64,000 bases of DNA from Streptomyces toyocaensis (GTDB lineage Bacteria > Actinomycetota > Actinomycetes > Streptomycetales > Streptomycetaceae): NCBI RefSeq assembly GCF_000725125.1, contig NZ_JFCB01000011.1, positions 124,001-188,000 on the forward strand. Reading direction: 5' to 3'. Below are positions 25,809 to 34,175 of the stretch, in pieces. The translations under genes and the position numbers were made by a program. The notes below the pieces were generated by a model. It made no database searches. It saw nothing but the letters and a program-made list of their open reading frames with translations, and was not told the origin of the DNA. Each line of letters starts with the position of its first letter. Position 1 is the stretch's first letter.

Positions 25809-25882
25809 GCCGCCTTAGCTCAGATGGCCAGAGCAACGCACTCGTAATGCGTAGGTCTCGGGTTCGAATCCCGAAGGCGGCT
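25809..25882 (+). tRNA. tRNA-Thr (anticodon CGT)
   Basis: The 74-nt cloverleaf has acceptor stem GCCGCCT/AGGCGGC, D-arm with AGCTCAGATGGCCAGAGCA, anticodon loop CTCGTAA in stem ACGCA/TGCGT, and T-arm GGGTTCGAATCCC. Anticodon CGT reads ACG threonine codons. The discriminator base is T and no CCA is encoded. A hairpin with a T tract follows within 10 bp. Confidence 0.96.
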
Positions 25883-25891
25883 CCGGCAAGG

Positions 25892-25925
25892 GCCAGGTCA
25901 CACGGGTTGTGGCCTGGCTTTTTCG
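25892..25925 (+). terminator. Rho-independent terminator of the tRNA-Thr gene
   Basis: An 11-bp stem (GCCAGGTCACA / TGTGGCCTGGC, one G-T pair) is followed by TTTTTC, a classical intrinsic terminator and unusual here for its T tract. Confidence 0.88.
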
Positions 25926-26071
25926 TGTGGCCGACCGCCTGCGGGCAGCCTCTCGCCCCGCACGTGGAGTGTGCTCACGTCGCGGGGTCTGCCGCGCGTA
26001 CCTGAGGCGTCCTTACCGTGAACGGCTACCATCGCCCGTCAGCGGAAAGCCGGTTGAGTTGGGGTGAGGAC

Positions 26072-26968
26072 GTGGAGACGACGCCGAGGATCGCCGTCGC
26101 CGTCGTGACCATGGGGAACCGGCCGGCCGAGGTGGACGCGCTGCTGGAGTCCGTGGCGAAGCAGGACGTGCCGCCCGCGCGGATCGTGATCGTGGGGAAC
26201 GGCTGTCCGCTGCCCGAGTTCGCCCGTCGGCTGTCCCTGCCCGGTGAGGTCACCACCGTCGAGCTGGAGGAGAATCTCGGCTGTCCCGGCGGGCGGAACG
26301 CGGGGATCGAGCGGTTGCGGGAGTTCGGTGACGTGGACGTCGTCGTCGAGCTGGACGACGACGGCCTGCTGGTCGACGCCGACGTACTGCGCCGCGTGCA
26401 GGAGCTGTACGCCGCCGACGAACGGCTCGGGATCGTCGGGTTTCGGATCGCCGACGAGCTGGGGGAGACCCAGCAGCGGCACGTGCCCCGGCTCGGGAAG
26501 TCGGATCCGACGAGGGGCGGCTACGTCACCGGCTTCCTCGGAGGCGGGCACGCGCTGCGGATGACGATGCTCGACGAGATCGGCGACTGGCCCGGGGAGT
26601 TCTTCTTCGCGCACGAGGAGACCGACCTGGCCTGGCGCGCCGTCGACGCCGGGTGGCGGATCCTCTACGCGCCCGAACTGCTCCTCCGGCATCCGAAGAC
26701 CTCGCCCGCCCGGCACGCCATCTACTTCCGGGTGACCGCGCGGAACCGGGTGTGGCTGGTCCGGCGGCGGCTGCCGTTCGTGCTCGTGCCCGTCCACCTC
26801 GGGGTGTGGGTGCTGCTCACCCTCCTGCGGAACCGGTCGGTCCACGGACTGCGCGCCTGGTTCGGCGGGTTCGTGGAGGGGCTACGAGAGCCGGCCGGTG
26901 AGCGGCGTGCCATGCGCTGGCGGACGGTGTGGCGGCTCACCCGGCTCGGGCGGCCGCCGGTCATCTGA
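26072..26968 (+). CDS. Family 2 glycosyltransferase
   Basis: The 298-residue GT-A enzyme starts with PRIAVAVVTMGNRPAEVDALLESV. It has the sugar-nucleotide region LEENLGCPGGRNAGIERLREFG, an acidic metal site VVVELDDDGLLV and FFFAHEETDLAWRAVDAGWRI, the ED-type catalytic region. A hydrophobic C-terminal stretch (LPFVLVPVHLGVWVLLTLL) suggests membrane association, as in rhamnosyltransferase-like enzymes. The GTG at 26072 is preferred because GGGGTGAGG lies just before it; an extension to 26018 has no ribosome site. Substrate unknown. Confidence 0.88.
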   Translation: METTPRIAVAVVTMGNRPAEVDALLESVAKQDVPPARIVIVGNGCPLPEFARRLSLPGEVTTVELEENLGCPGGRNAGIERLREFGDVDVVVELDDDGLLVDADVLRRVQELYAADERLGIVGFRIADELGETQQRHVPRLGKSDPTRGGYVTGFLGGGHALRMTMLDEIGDWPGEFFFAHEETDLAWRAVDAGWRILYAPELLLRHPKTSPARHAIYFRVTARNRVWLVRRRLPFVLVPVHLGVWVLLTLLRNRSVHGLRAWFGGFVEGLREPAGERRAMRWRTVWRLTRLGRPPVI

Positions 26969-27140
26969 CCCACCGGACGACACGGGCGGGCGACAGAGCG
27001 GGGCCACTCGATCACGGGGATGAGGGCGAGGGCCCGGTCGCGCACCTCCGCCGACCGGGAGCCCTCGTGTCCGGACCGGGCCGCGGCGGCGACACTCCCC
27101 CGAGCTGCGCGTTCTACGCGCGCGCCCCCGGGCCGGATCC

Positions 27141-27157
27141 GATGTAGTGATCACATC
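27141..27157. promoter_or_regulatory. Dyad upstream of the AfsR-like gene
   Basis: GATGT-N7-ACATC with a central TGATCA lies 74 bp before the chosen start. It could be an operator; no promoter is obvious around it. Confidence 0.35.
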
Positions 27158-27230
27158 AGTACGTGCCAACGGATCGCTAACATGTGGCCAATGGTTCTCC
27201 GTTCGGTCACCCGGAAGGCAGTGGTACGGC

Positions 27231-30200
27231 GTGACACGGCGCGGGCTGCGGTTCGGACTGCTGGGGGCGCCGGTTCTGTACGACGGCGGGGACGGGGGTG
27301 ACCTCCCCGGTTCCGTCCGGGACATCGGCAGCCCCAAACTGCGGGTTCTGCTGGCGGTGTTGCTGCTCGATGCCGGGCGGGTCGTCTCCGTGGAGGTGCT
27401 GAAGGACGCGATGTGGGGCGGTGCGCCGCCCGCCTCCGCGCAGCCCTCGCTGCACAATCACGTCGCCCGGCTGCGGCGGTTGCTCGAGGACCCCGGGCGG
27501 CTGGTCACCGTGCCCACCGGGTACGTGCTGCGGGTCGCCGAGGGCGAGGTGGACGTGCAGGTCTTCGACGCGCACGCCGCCGCCGCCCGCGCCGCGCACG
27601 CCGCGCGGGACTGGGAGCGCGTGATGCGCGCGTGTACGGCGGCGCTCGCGCTGTGGCGGGGCAGCCCGCTGACCGGGCTGCCCCCGGAGGTGGGCGGGTA
27701 CGCCCTGGTGCGGCGGCTGTGCGAGGCACGGCTGCTGCTCCTGGAATGGCGGTACGACGCCGAGCTCGCCCTCGGCGGCGGGCGCCTGGCCGACCTCGTG
27801 CCCGAGCTGGCGGCGCTGGCCGCCGGGCATCCGCTGCGGGAGGCGTACCACCGTCAGTTGATGCTCGCCCTGCACCGCACCGGCCGCCGGGCGGAGGCGC
27901 TGGTGGTCCACCGCGATCTGCGGGCCCGGCTGGCGGACGAACTCGGCATCGAACCGGGGCCGGAGGTGCGCGAGGCCCACGTGGAGGTGTTGCGGGGGAA
28001 GGGCGATCCTGCCCGGGACGCATGCCGGGGTGAGGGGCAGGACGCCGGCCGCGGTCAGGAGCGTGCTCGGAGGGACGGGCAGGGCCACGGCCGCGGCACA
28101 GTGCGCGGTCAGGAGCGCGAACTGGGTCCCGGCCAGGAACAGCGCCAGGAACAGCGCCAGGAACAGCGCCAGGAACAGCGCCACGGGCAGGGCCGTGACC
28201 GCGACCTCCCCACGGGCACCCCCCATGGCGTCGCCGCGCCGCGCCCCGCGCAACTTCCCCCTGCCCCGGCCCACTTCACCGGCCGCGGCGACTTACGGGA
28301 CGAACTGGTCCGTGTGCTCACCCGCGCCCCGCGCACGGACCTGCCCGCCGTCGCCGTGATCAGCGGAACCGCCGGGGTGGGCAAGAGCGCGCTCGCGCTC
28401 GAGGTCGCGCACGGCCTGAAGAGACGTTTCAGCGACGGCCAGCTCTACGTCAACCTGCACGGTGCGACCCCCGGCATGGCCCCGCTCACTCCCGTCCAGG
28501 CACTCACCGAGCTCCTCCGCGACCTCGGTACCGAGCCCTGCCGCATCCCGGAGGACCCCGACGCGGCGGCCGCGTTGCTGCGCTCCCTGCTCGCGCCCAC
28601 CCGCACGCTCCTGGTGCTGGACGACGCCGCGACCGCCGCGCAGGTACGGCCGCTGCTGCCGGCCGGTGCGGGCTGCGCGGTCCTCGTCACCAGCCGTTCG
28701 CCGCTCACCGCGCTCGACGGCGCCGCCCGCGTCCCGCTCGCCCCGCTGTCCGACGAGGACAGCGCGGCCCTGCTGCGGGCGGTCTCCGGCCGGGACGGGC
28801 TGGACGCCGGTCATCCGCTCGTGGCGCTCACCGGGCGGCTTCCGCTGGCCCTTCGCGTCGTCGCGGCCCGGCTCGCCGCGCGCCGGGCACTCACCCCGGA
28901 CGCCCTCGCCGGGCAACTGTCCGACAGCGAAAGCCGGTTGCCCCACCTGCAGTACGACGACCTGAGCGTGCGTCGTTCGCTGGCTGTCGCGCACGACGCG
29001 CTCATGGTCTCCGAGCGCGAGACCGACCGCGACGCGGCCCTCGCCCTGCGCCGCATCGGCGCCCTCGACCTGCCCGGCTACGGCGCCCCCCTGCTGGCCC
29101 GGCTCACCGGCACCGACGTCCGCCGGGCCGAGGCCGCGCTGGACCGGCTCGTCGACGTGGCCCTCGTGGAGGAGACCGCGTACGGCCGCTACGCCCCCCA
29201 CGACCTGGTCCGTGACTTCGCCCGCGAACGCGCCGGTGCCGACGCCGGTGACGGTGAGGACGCCGCCGGGGCCGCCCTGCGCTGGTACGCCGCCGTCGCC
29301 GAACGGGTCCTCGCCGCGATCACCGAACCCGGTCCGGACCGGGAGGACCGCCGTCGTCCGACACCGTCCCAGCCGCCCGGGCACCCGGACGAGGTCGACA
29401 GCGTGCCTCCCTTCGCCGACGCCGGGGCGGCCTTCGCCTGGGGCGACCGGGAGCTGGAGAACATCGTCGCCCTGGTCGAGAGGTACGCCGGTGACGCGGC
29501 CGGTGCCGACGGTGCCCCGGACCGCCGGGACGCCCACCTCTCCGTGCTCCTGCGCCTGCTGTACCCCTATCTCCTGCGCCGCGGCCGCGTCCCCGAACTG
29601 GAGGTGCTCGGGCGGGCGGCGCTCCGGGTGGCGCGGCGGCTCGGGGACGAGGCCGCCGAGGGGTACGCGCTGAGCGACCTCGCGGGGCTGCACTTCCTGA
29701 CCGGCCGCACCAACGACGCCCTCACCCTCACCGACCGCGCGCTGGAGATCTGGCGTCGGCTCGGGTCCGTCTCCTGGATCCGCCGTTCCCTCAACAACCG
29801 GGGCCTGCTGCTCGAAGGGCTCGGCCGGTACCCCGAGTCGGGGCAGGCGCTGCGGCAGAGCCTGGCCCACTCACGGCAGTTGAACGACCCCTACGGCGAG
29901 GCCGTCACCCGCAGCCATCTCGGGAACCTGTACGAGCACACCGATCCGCGCGCCGCGATCGAGCAGCACCGGCGCTCGCTCGCCATCGGGGACGAGATCG
30001 GCGCGGTCATCGTGCAGCACTCCGCGCACTGCAACATCGGCTACGCCCACCTGCGCCTGCGCGAACCGGCCGCCGCCCTGCCACACTTCGAGGAGAGCCT
30101 GCGCATCCTCGGCGGGCACGGCTACTGGCACGGCGAGTCCCAGACCCGGCTCGGCCTGGTCCGGGCCCTGCGGCTGCTGGGGCGCTCCGGCCCGGCCGTC

Positions 30201-30422
30201 CGTGAGTGCGCCGAACTGCTCCGCCGCGCGGACGCCCGCGCCGACCACTACACCGGCGGTCTGGCCCGTCACCAGTACGGTCTGCTGCTGCGCGAGTGGG
30301 GACGGGTGAACGAGGCGTACGAGCAGTGGCGGTCCGCGCTCGCCGCACTGGACGGTACGGACGAACAGGCGGTGGTGGAGGAACTGCGGGAACTGCTGGC
30401 CGGGGCCCGGCCGGCGGGCTGA
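27231..30422 (+). CDS. AfsR/SARP-family regulator with NB-ARC and TPR domains
   Basis: The 1063-residue regulator has the AfsR layout: an OmpR-type winged helix (SPKLRVLLAVLLLDAGRVVSVEVL), a bacterial transcriptional activation domain (to about 250), then a STAND NTPase with Walker A SGTAGVGKSA (about 378-387) and Walker B RTLLVLDDA, and C-terminal TPR-like repeats (about 800-1050). Between the two halves lies a low-complexity Gln/Glu/Arg linker encoded by a 12-bp repeat. Family members activate secondary-metabolite or stress genes, so this is a probable pleiotropic activator. The GTG at 27231 (VTRRGLRFG) has GGAAGG upstream; the frame opens earlier, to 27147. Its stop abuts the convergent polymerase gene. 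Confidence 0.9.
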   Translation: MTRRGLRFGLLGAPVLYDGGDGGDLPGSVRDIGSPKLRVLLAVLLLDAGRVVSVEVLKDAMWGGAPPASAQPSLHNHVARLRRLLEDPGRLVTVPTGYVLRVAEGEVDVQVFDAHAAAARAAHAARDWERVMRACTAALALWRGSPLTGLPPEVGGYALVRRLCEARLLLLEWRYDAELALGGGRLADLVPELAALAAGHPLREAYHRQLMLALHRTGRRAEALVVHRDLRARLADELGIEPGPEVREAHVEVLRGKGDPARDACRGEGQDAGRGQERARRDGQGHGRGTVRGQERELGPGQEQRQEQRQEQRQEQRHGQGRDRDLPTGTPHGVAAPRPAQLPPAPAHFTGRGDLRDELVRVLTRAPRTDLPAVAVISGTAGVGKSALALEVAHGLKRRFSDGQLYVNLHGATPGMAPLTPVQALTELLRDLGTEPCRIPEDPDAAAALLRSLLAPTRTLLVLDDAATAAQVRPLLPAGAGCAVLVTSRSPLTALDGAARVPLAPLSDEDSAALLRAVSGRDGLDAGHPLVALTGRLPLALRVVAARLAARRALTPDALAGQLSDSESRLPHLQYDDLSVRRSLAVAHDALMVSERETDRDAALALRRIGALDLPGYGAPLLARLTGTDVRRAEAALDRLVDVALVEETAYGRYAPHDLVRDFARERAGADAGDGEDAAGAALRWYAAVAERVLAAITEPGPDREDRRRPTPSQPPGHPDEVDSVPPFADAGAAFAWGDRELENIVALVERYAGDAAGADGAPDRRDAHLSVLLRLLYPYLLRRGRVPELEVLGRAALRVARRLGDEAAEGYALSDLAGLHFLTGRTNDALTLTDRALEIWRRLGSVSWIRRSLNNRGLLLEGLGRYPESGQALRQSLAHSRQLNDPYGEAVTRSHLGNLYEHTDPRAAIEQHRRSLAIGDEIGAVIVQHSAHCNIGYAHLRLREPAAALPHFEESLRILGGHGYWHGESQTRLGLVRALRLLGRSGPAVRECAELLRRADARADHYTGGLARHQYGLLLREWGRVNEAYEQWRSALAALDGTDEQAVVEELRELLAGARPAG
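28134..28181 (+). repeat. 12-bp in-frame microsatellite (4 exact copies)
   Basis: CAGGAACAGCGC is repeated four times within the AfsR-like gene, encoding the Gln-Glu-Gln-Arg linker. Being a multiple of three, it can change length without frameshift. Confidence 0.95.
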
Positions 30423-32114
30423 TCACTTGGCGTCGGCATAGCACTCCACCACTGCCGCCGTGAACGGGAACCGCACCGGTGTCTCACCGAAGGTCAGACG
30501 ACCGGCCAGGTCCGCGGCCTGCCGGATCGCCTCCACGACGGTCGCCGCCTCCTCCTCGGGACAGTGCACGATCACCTCGTCGTGCTGGAAGAAGACGAGT
30601 TCGGCCGCCATGCCGCTCAGGGTCCGCCGCAGCGCGGCCAGCAGCAGCAGGGCCCAGTCGGCGGCACTGCCCTGGACCACGAAGTTGCGGGCGAAGCGGC
30701 CACGGGCGCGGGCGTCGGCCGAGGCGTACCCCGGGACCCAGGGCCGGGCGTCGGCGGCCTGCTCCTCCTCCGCGAGCGGGATGCCCGCCTCCTGGGCCGC
30801 GTCGTCCGTCGCCCGGGGGGCCGGCGGACAGGTGCGGCCCAGCCAGGTCCGTACGAGCCGGCCCTCCTCACCGGCGCGGGCGGCCTCGTCCACGTAGGCC
30901 ACCGCCTTGGGGAAGCGGCGCCTGAGCGCGGCGAGGTTCTTCAGGCCGTCGCCCGAGGTCTGGCCGTAGACCGCGCCGAGGACGGCGAGCTTGGCCTGTG
31001 CGCGGTCGCCGGAGAAGGCGCGGTCGGACACCGACTGGTACAGGTCCGTCTCCCGGCCCGCCACCTCCATCAGGCCCGGGTCGCGGGAGATCGCCGCCAG
31101 CACCCGCGGCTCCATCTGGTCCGCGTCGGCGACGACCAGCCGCCAGCCCGGGTCGGCCACGGCCGCGCGGCGGATCACCTTGGGGATCTGCAGGGCGCCC
31201 CCGCCGTTGGTCACCCAGCGGCCGGTCACCGTCCCGCCCGCGAGGAACTCCGGCCGGAAGCGGCCGTCGCGCACCCAGTCCTGGAGCCAGGACCAGCCGT
31301 GCGCGACCCAGATCCGGTACAGCTTCTTGTAGGCGAGCAGGGGTTCGACGGCCGGGTGGTCGACGGACTCGATCTCCCAGCGGCGGGTCGAGGAGACCTT
31401 TACCCCGGCCTGCGCGAAAGCCCTGACCACATCGGCCGGCAGATCGGGCCGGACCCGGCGGCCGAAGGCCGCGGACACCTCGTCGGCGAGTTCGGCGAGC
31501 CGGCGGGGCTCGCCACCGCCCGCGTACCGCTCGCCGAGCAGGTCGTGCAGCACGGCGCGGTGCACGTCCGCCCGCCACGGCAGCCCCGCGCGGTTCATCT
31601 CGGCGGCCACCAGCATCCCCGCCGACTCGGCCGCGGTCAGCAGCCGCATCCGGCCCGGGTGCGCGGTGGCGTCGGTCCGCCGCTGCTGCTCCGCGTACAC
31701 GGCGAGCAGGTCGGGCAGCGGCAGGACGGTGCCCCGGGGTTCGAAGAGGGGTGACTGGGCGCCCGGTTCGGCCTGGCGCTGCGGCGGATCGGGCGGTACG
31801 GGGCCGCCGCGCAGCCGGGCCAGCGCGGCCGCGGCCGAACGGGGTTCCCCGTACCGCCCTTCGTGACCGAGCAGGAGCGTCTCGGCGGCCTCGATGTCGT
31901 ATCCCCGCTCCACTCGCACCCCCGTGGCGAGCAGGCGCGGGTAGACCTCGGCGGTGGACCGCCACACCCACCGCGTGACACCGGGACGGCTCCGCACGGC
32001 CTCGGCGGGATCCGCCTCCCGCCGCACCGGACCGGCGGGCAGCCCGTCCGGACCGAGGGGGGCGACGTCCACGCCGCCTTCCTCGGCCGGAGCGAGTGCC
32101 CACCGGTCGGCCAT
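30423..32114 (-). CDS. Family A DNA polymerase (pol I-like, single-domain variant)
   Basis: The 563-residue protein has a pol I palm and fingers: motif A DADQMEPR (about 330-337), motif B AKLAVLGAVYGQT (Lys and Tyr-Gly kept) and motif C FFQHDEV near the C-terminus. It has no 5'-nuclease domain. The N-terminal 170 residues occupy the place of the 3'-5' exonuclease (it is usually annotated as bifunctional exonuclease/polymerase), but I see no DxE exonuclease motif. Streptomyces carries this gene in addition to full-length polA. A CACACT box six bases before the ATG suggests a leaderless transcript. Confidence 0.9.
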   Translation of the reverse strand: MADRWALAPAEEGGVDVAPLGPDGLPAGPVRREADPAEAVRSRPGVTRWVWRSTAEVYPRLLATGVRVERGYDIEAAETLLLGHEGRYGEPRSAAAALARLRGGPVPPDPPQRQAEPGAQSPLFEPRGTVLPLPDLLAVYAEQQRRTDATAHPGRMRLLTAAESAGMLVAAEMNRAGLPWRADVHRAVLHDLLGERYAGGGEPRRLAELADEVSAAFGRRVRPDLPADVVRAFAQAGVKVSSTRRWEIESVDHPAVEPLLAYKKLYRIWVAHGWSWLQDWVRDGRFRPEFLAGGTVTGRWVTNGGGALQIPKVIRRAAVADPGWRLVVADADQMEPRVLAAISRDPGLMEVAGRETDLYQSVSDRAFSGDRAQAKLAVLGAVYGQTSGDGLKNLAALRRRFPKAVAYVDEAARAGEEGRLVRTWLGRTCPPAPRATDDAAQEAGIPLAEEEQAADARPWVPGYASADARARGRFARNFVVQGSAADWALLLLAALRRTLSGMAAELVFFQHDEVIVHCPEEEAATVVEAIRQAADLAGRLTFGETPVRFPFTAAVVECYADAK

Positions 32115-32169
32115 GCTGTGAGTGTGGCAGGGGGGTCTGACAATCCCCCGGACACGGGCCGCCGCCCTG

Positions 32170-32190
32170 TCCGGTCCTTCCCGGACCGGA
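32170..32190 (-). terminator. Hairpin after the Clp-N/HTH gene
   Basis: An 8-bp stem (TCCGGTCC / GGACCGGA) with a 5-nt loop lies 10 bp beyond the stop of the minus-strand Clp-N gene and before the polymerase gene. Confidence 0.5.
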
Positions 32191-32200
32191 GCCCGGCGGG

Positions 32201-32953
32201 TCAGCCCTCCTGCGCGGGCTCGTCCTCGGTGCGCGTCGTCTCGACGTACTGGGCCAGCATCTCGGTGACGTACCGCTCGGTGGCCCCCTTGCTGATGCCG
32301 AGTCCGCTGAGGAGGCCGTCGCCGTTCTCGTGTTCGAGGAGCGCGAGCAGGATGTGCTCGGTGCCGATGTAGTTGTGGCCGAGGCGGAGGGCCTCGCGGA
32401 AGGTCAGCTCCAGGACCTTCTTGGCCGCCGGGCCGTACGGCACCAGCTCGGGGGCGTCCTCGACGGCCGGCGGGAGTGCCGCGCGGGCGGCCTCGCGCAC
32501 CGCCTCCACGGTGACGCCCTGCTCGGAGACCGCCTTGACCGCCAGCCCCTGCGGCTCGGTCAGCAGGCCGAGGACCAGGTGCTCGGGGAGGCCCTCGGCG
32601 TTCCGCGCGGCCCGCGCCTCGTTGTGTGCGGCCATGACCGTGTTGCGGGCGCGGGGCGTGTAGCGGTTGAAGCCCTGGTTCGGGTCGAGGTCGTTGCCCT
32701 CCTTGGGCACGAAGCGCTTCTGGGCCGCCTGCCGGGTGACCCCCATGCTCTTGCCGATGTCCGTCCAGGAGGCGCCCGAGCGCCGGGCCTGGTCCACGAA
32801 GTGCCCGATCAGGTGGTCGGCCACGTCACCGAGGTGCTCACCCGCGAGCACCGCGTCCTGGAGCTGTTCGAGAGGTTCCTCGTGGACCTTCTTGATGGCC
32901 GCGATGAGGTCGTCGAGACGTACGGATGACTTGATGGCGGGGTTCGTCGTCAT
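32201..32953 (-). CDS. Clp N-domain protein with helix-turn-helix, no AAA+ module
   Basis: The 250-residue protein has an N-terminal helix-turn-helix (GASWTDIGKSMGVTRQAAQKR, about 60-80), then two Clp-N repeats like those that bind adaptors and substrates in ClpC/ClpA (FNRYTPRARNTVMAAHNEA and LRLGHNYIGTEHILLALL). The ATPase modules of Clp unfoldases are absent. It could be a DNA-binding regulator that senses Clp substrates or adaptors. The ATG at 32953 is leaderless, with a full promoter and two dyads immediately upstream. It is divergent from the DUF2786 gene. Confidence 0.88.
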   Translation of the reverse strand: MTTNPAIKSSVRLDDLIAAIKKVHEEPLEQLQDAVLAGEHLGDVADHLIGHFVDQARRSGASWTDIGKSMGVTRQAAQKRFVPKEGNDLDPNQGFNRYTPRARNTVMAAHNEARAARNAEGLPEHLVLGLLTEPQGLAVKAVSEQGVTVEAVREAARAALPPAVEDAPELVPYGPAAKKVLELTFREALRLGHNYIGTEHILLALLEHENGDGLLSGLGISKGATERYVTEMLAQYVETTRTEDEPAQEG

Positions 32954-32954
32954 G

Positions 32955-33001
32955 TGTCAACCGTAAGTTGACAGTTCGCGACTGTCAACCCGAAGTTGAC
33001 A
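32955..33001. promoter_or_regulatory. Twin TGTCAAC-N5-GTTGACA operators
   Basis: Two perfect 7-bp dyads with 5-bp centres lie at 32955-32973 and 32983-33001, 28 bp apart. The first covers the -10 and the second the -35 of the Clp-N promoter, and both lie in front of the divergent DUF2786 gene. The likely ligand is the HTH protein encoded next to them. Confidence 0.75.
32960..32988 (-). promoter_or_regulatory. Consensus promoter of the Clp-N/HTH gene
   Basis: On the minus strand TTGACA (32983-32988) is followed by a 17-bp spacer, then TACGGT (32960-32965), then six bases and the ATG. This is the best sigma-70-type promoter in the window, and it is leaderless. Confidence 0.8.
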
Positions 33002-33041
33002 CTTGCGGGTGACGTCCCGGAGACATGGCACGATCGAACCC

Positions 33042-34175
33042 GTGAGCACGTCCAGCACCGTCGACCGCGCCTTCCGCGCCGCCCTCTACGACACCGGTGA
33101 CACCGCCCTCGACACCGGCGCGTCCCTGCTCGCCGCCGATCCGGCGGCCGACGCCGAGCTGTCCCGGCGGGGTGAGGAACTCGTGGCGACCGCCTGGCGG
33201 CGCGGCTGGCAGCCCGCCGACGTCGTACGCGTCGTCCGGCGCGAACTGGACGACACCCACGTGCGGCTGGTCTCCGCGCTGATCCGCGCGCAGGCGCCGC
33301 GCGACGACACTCCCCGGGGGTCGCGCTGGAGTGCCCAGCTGGCCCGGCTCGGGGGAGAGGGAGCCGGCCCCGCCCCGCGCGGCGACCGCTTCGCGTACGC
33401 CACGGCCGTGCTGGAGCTGTACCGCCTGCTGCTGCGGCTGCCCGCCCTGGAACCGCTCGACGGGACGGCGGGCCGCCCCACCCCGTCGGACCGGCGGCCG
33501 GAGTCCCGGATGCTCGGCCGCATCCGCGCGCTGCTGGCCAAGGCGGAGGCCACGGGGTTCCCGGAGGAGGCGGAGGCGCTCAGCGCCAAGGCGCAGGAGC
33601 TGATGGCGCGGCACAGCGTCGACGAGGCGCTCCTCGCCGCGCGGGCACCCTCGGCCGAGACCCCGGGCGCCTGCAGGATCGGGGTGGAGCCGCCGTACGA
33701 GCAGGCCAAGGCGGTGCTGCTCGACGCGGTCGCCGGCGCCAACCACTGCCGGGCCGTGTGGAACGAACCGCTCGGCTTCTCCACCGTGGTGGGCTTCGCC
33801 CCCGACCTGGAGGCGGTCGAACTCCTCTACACCTCGCTGCTGGTGCAGGCCACCACCGCGATGACCAGTGCGGAGGCGGCGCAGCGTGCGGGCGGACGGA
33901 AGCGGACCAAGACCTTCCGTCAGTCCTTCCTCGCGGCGTACGCCCACCGCGTGGGAACGCGCCTCGCGGCCGCCGCCGAGACCCAGGTGAGCGACGACCT
34001 GCTGCCGGTGCTCGCCTCCCGCGCCATGGCGGTCACCGACCGGACGGACAGGCTGTTCCCGGAGACGACCACCACCCGGTTGCGCGGGGTGAGCGACGCG
34101 GCGGGCTGGGAGGAGGGCGCCCGCGCGGCGGACGGCGCCCAGGTCAGGGCACGCCCACACCTCCCCGGAGCCTGA
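33042..34175 (+). CDS. DUF2786-domain protein
   Basis: The 377-residue protein has the DUF2786 signature in the middle: RIRALLAKAEATGFPEEAEALSAKAQELMARHSVDEALL (quoted in part as RIRALLAKAEAT and AKAQELMARHSVDEALL). The second half has a region with a His-Cys pair (GANHCRAVW) and QSFLAAYAHRVG. Function is unknown; the family is shared with phages and bacteria. The GTG at 33042 is chosen; no ribosome site is visible, but CACGAT lies seven bases upstream, so a leaderless start is possible. It shares the operator region with the divergent Clp-N gene. Confidence 0.82.
   Translation: MSTSSTVDRAFRAALYDTGDTALDTGASLLAADPAADAELSRRGEELVATAWRRGWQPADVVRVVRRELDDTHVRLVSALIRAQAPRDDTPRGSRWSAQLARLGGEGAGPAPRGDRFAYATAVLELYRLLLRLPALEPLDGTAGRPTPSDRRPESRMLGRIRALLAKAEATGFPEEAEALSAKAQELMARHSVDEALLAARAPSAETPGACRIGVEPPYEQAKAVLLDAVAGANHCRAVWNEPLGFSTVVGFAPDLEAVELLYTSLLVQATTAMTSAEAAQRAGGRKRTKTFRQSFLAAYAHRVGTRLAAAAETQVSDDLLPVLASRAMAVTDRTDRLFPETTTTRLRGVSDAAGWEEGARAADGAQVRARPHLPGA

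Noticed and set aside
28134..28181. Possible CRISPR-like repeat array
   Set aside because: The units are contiguous 12-mers without spacers and lie in frame inside a gene.
32974..32982. GTTCGCG between the twin dyads as a ClgR site
   Set aside because: Only half of the known ClgR-type motif is present, and no matching second half is found at the expected spacing.
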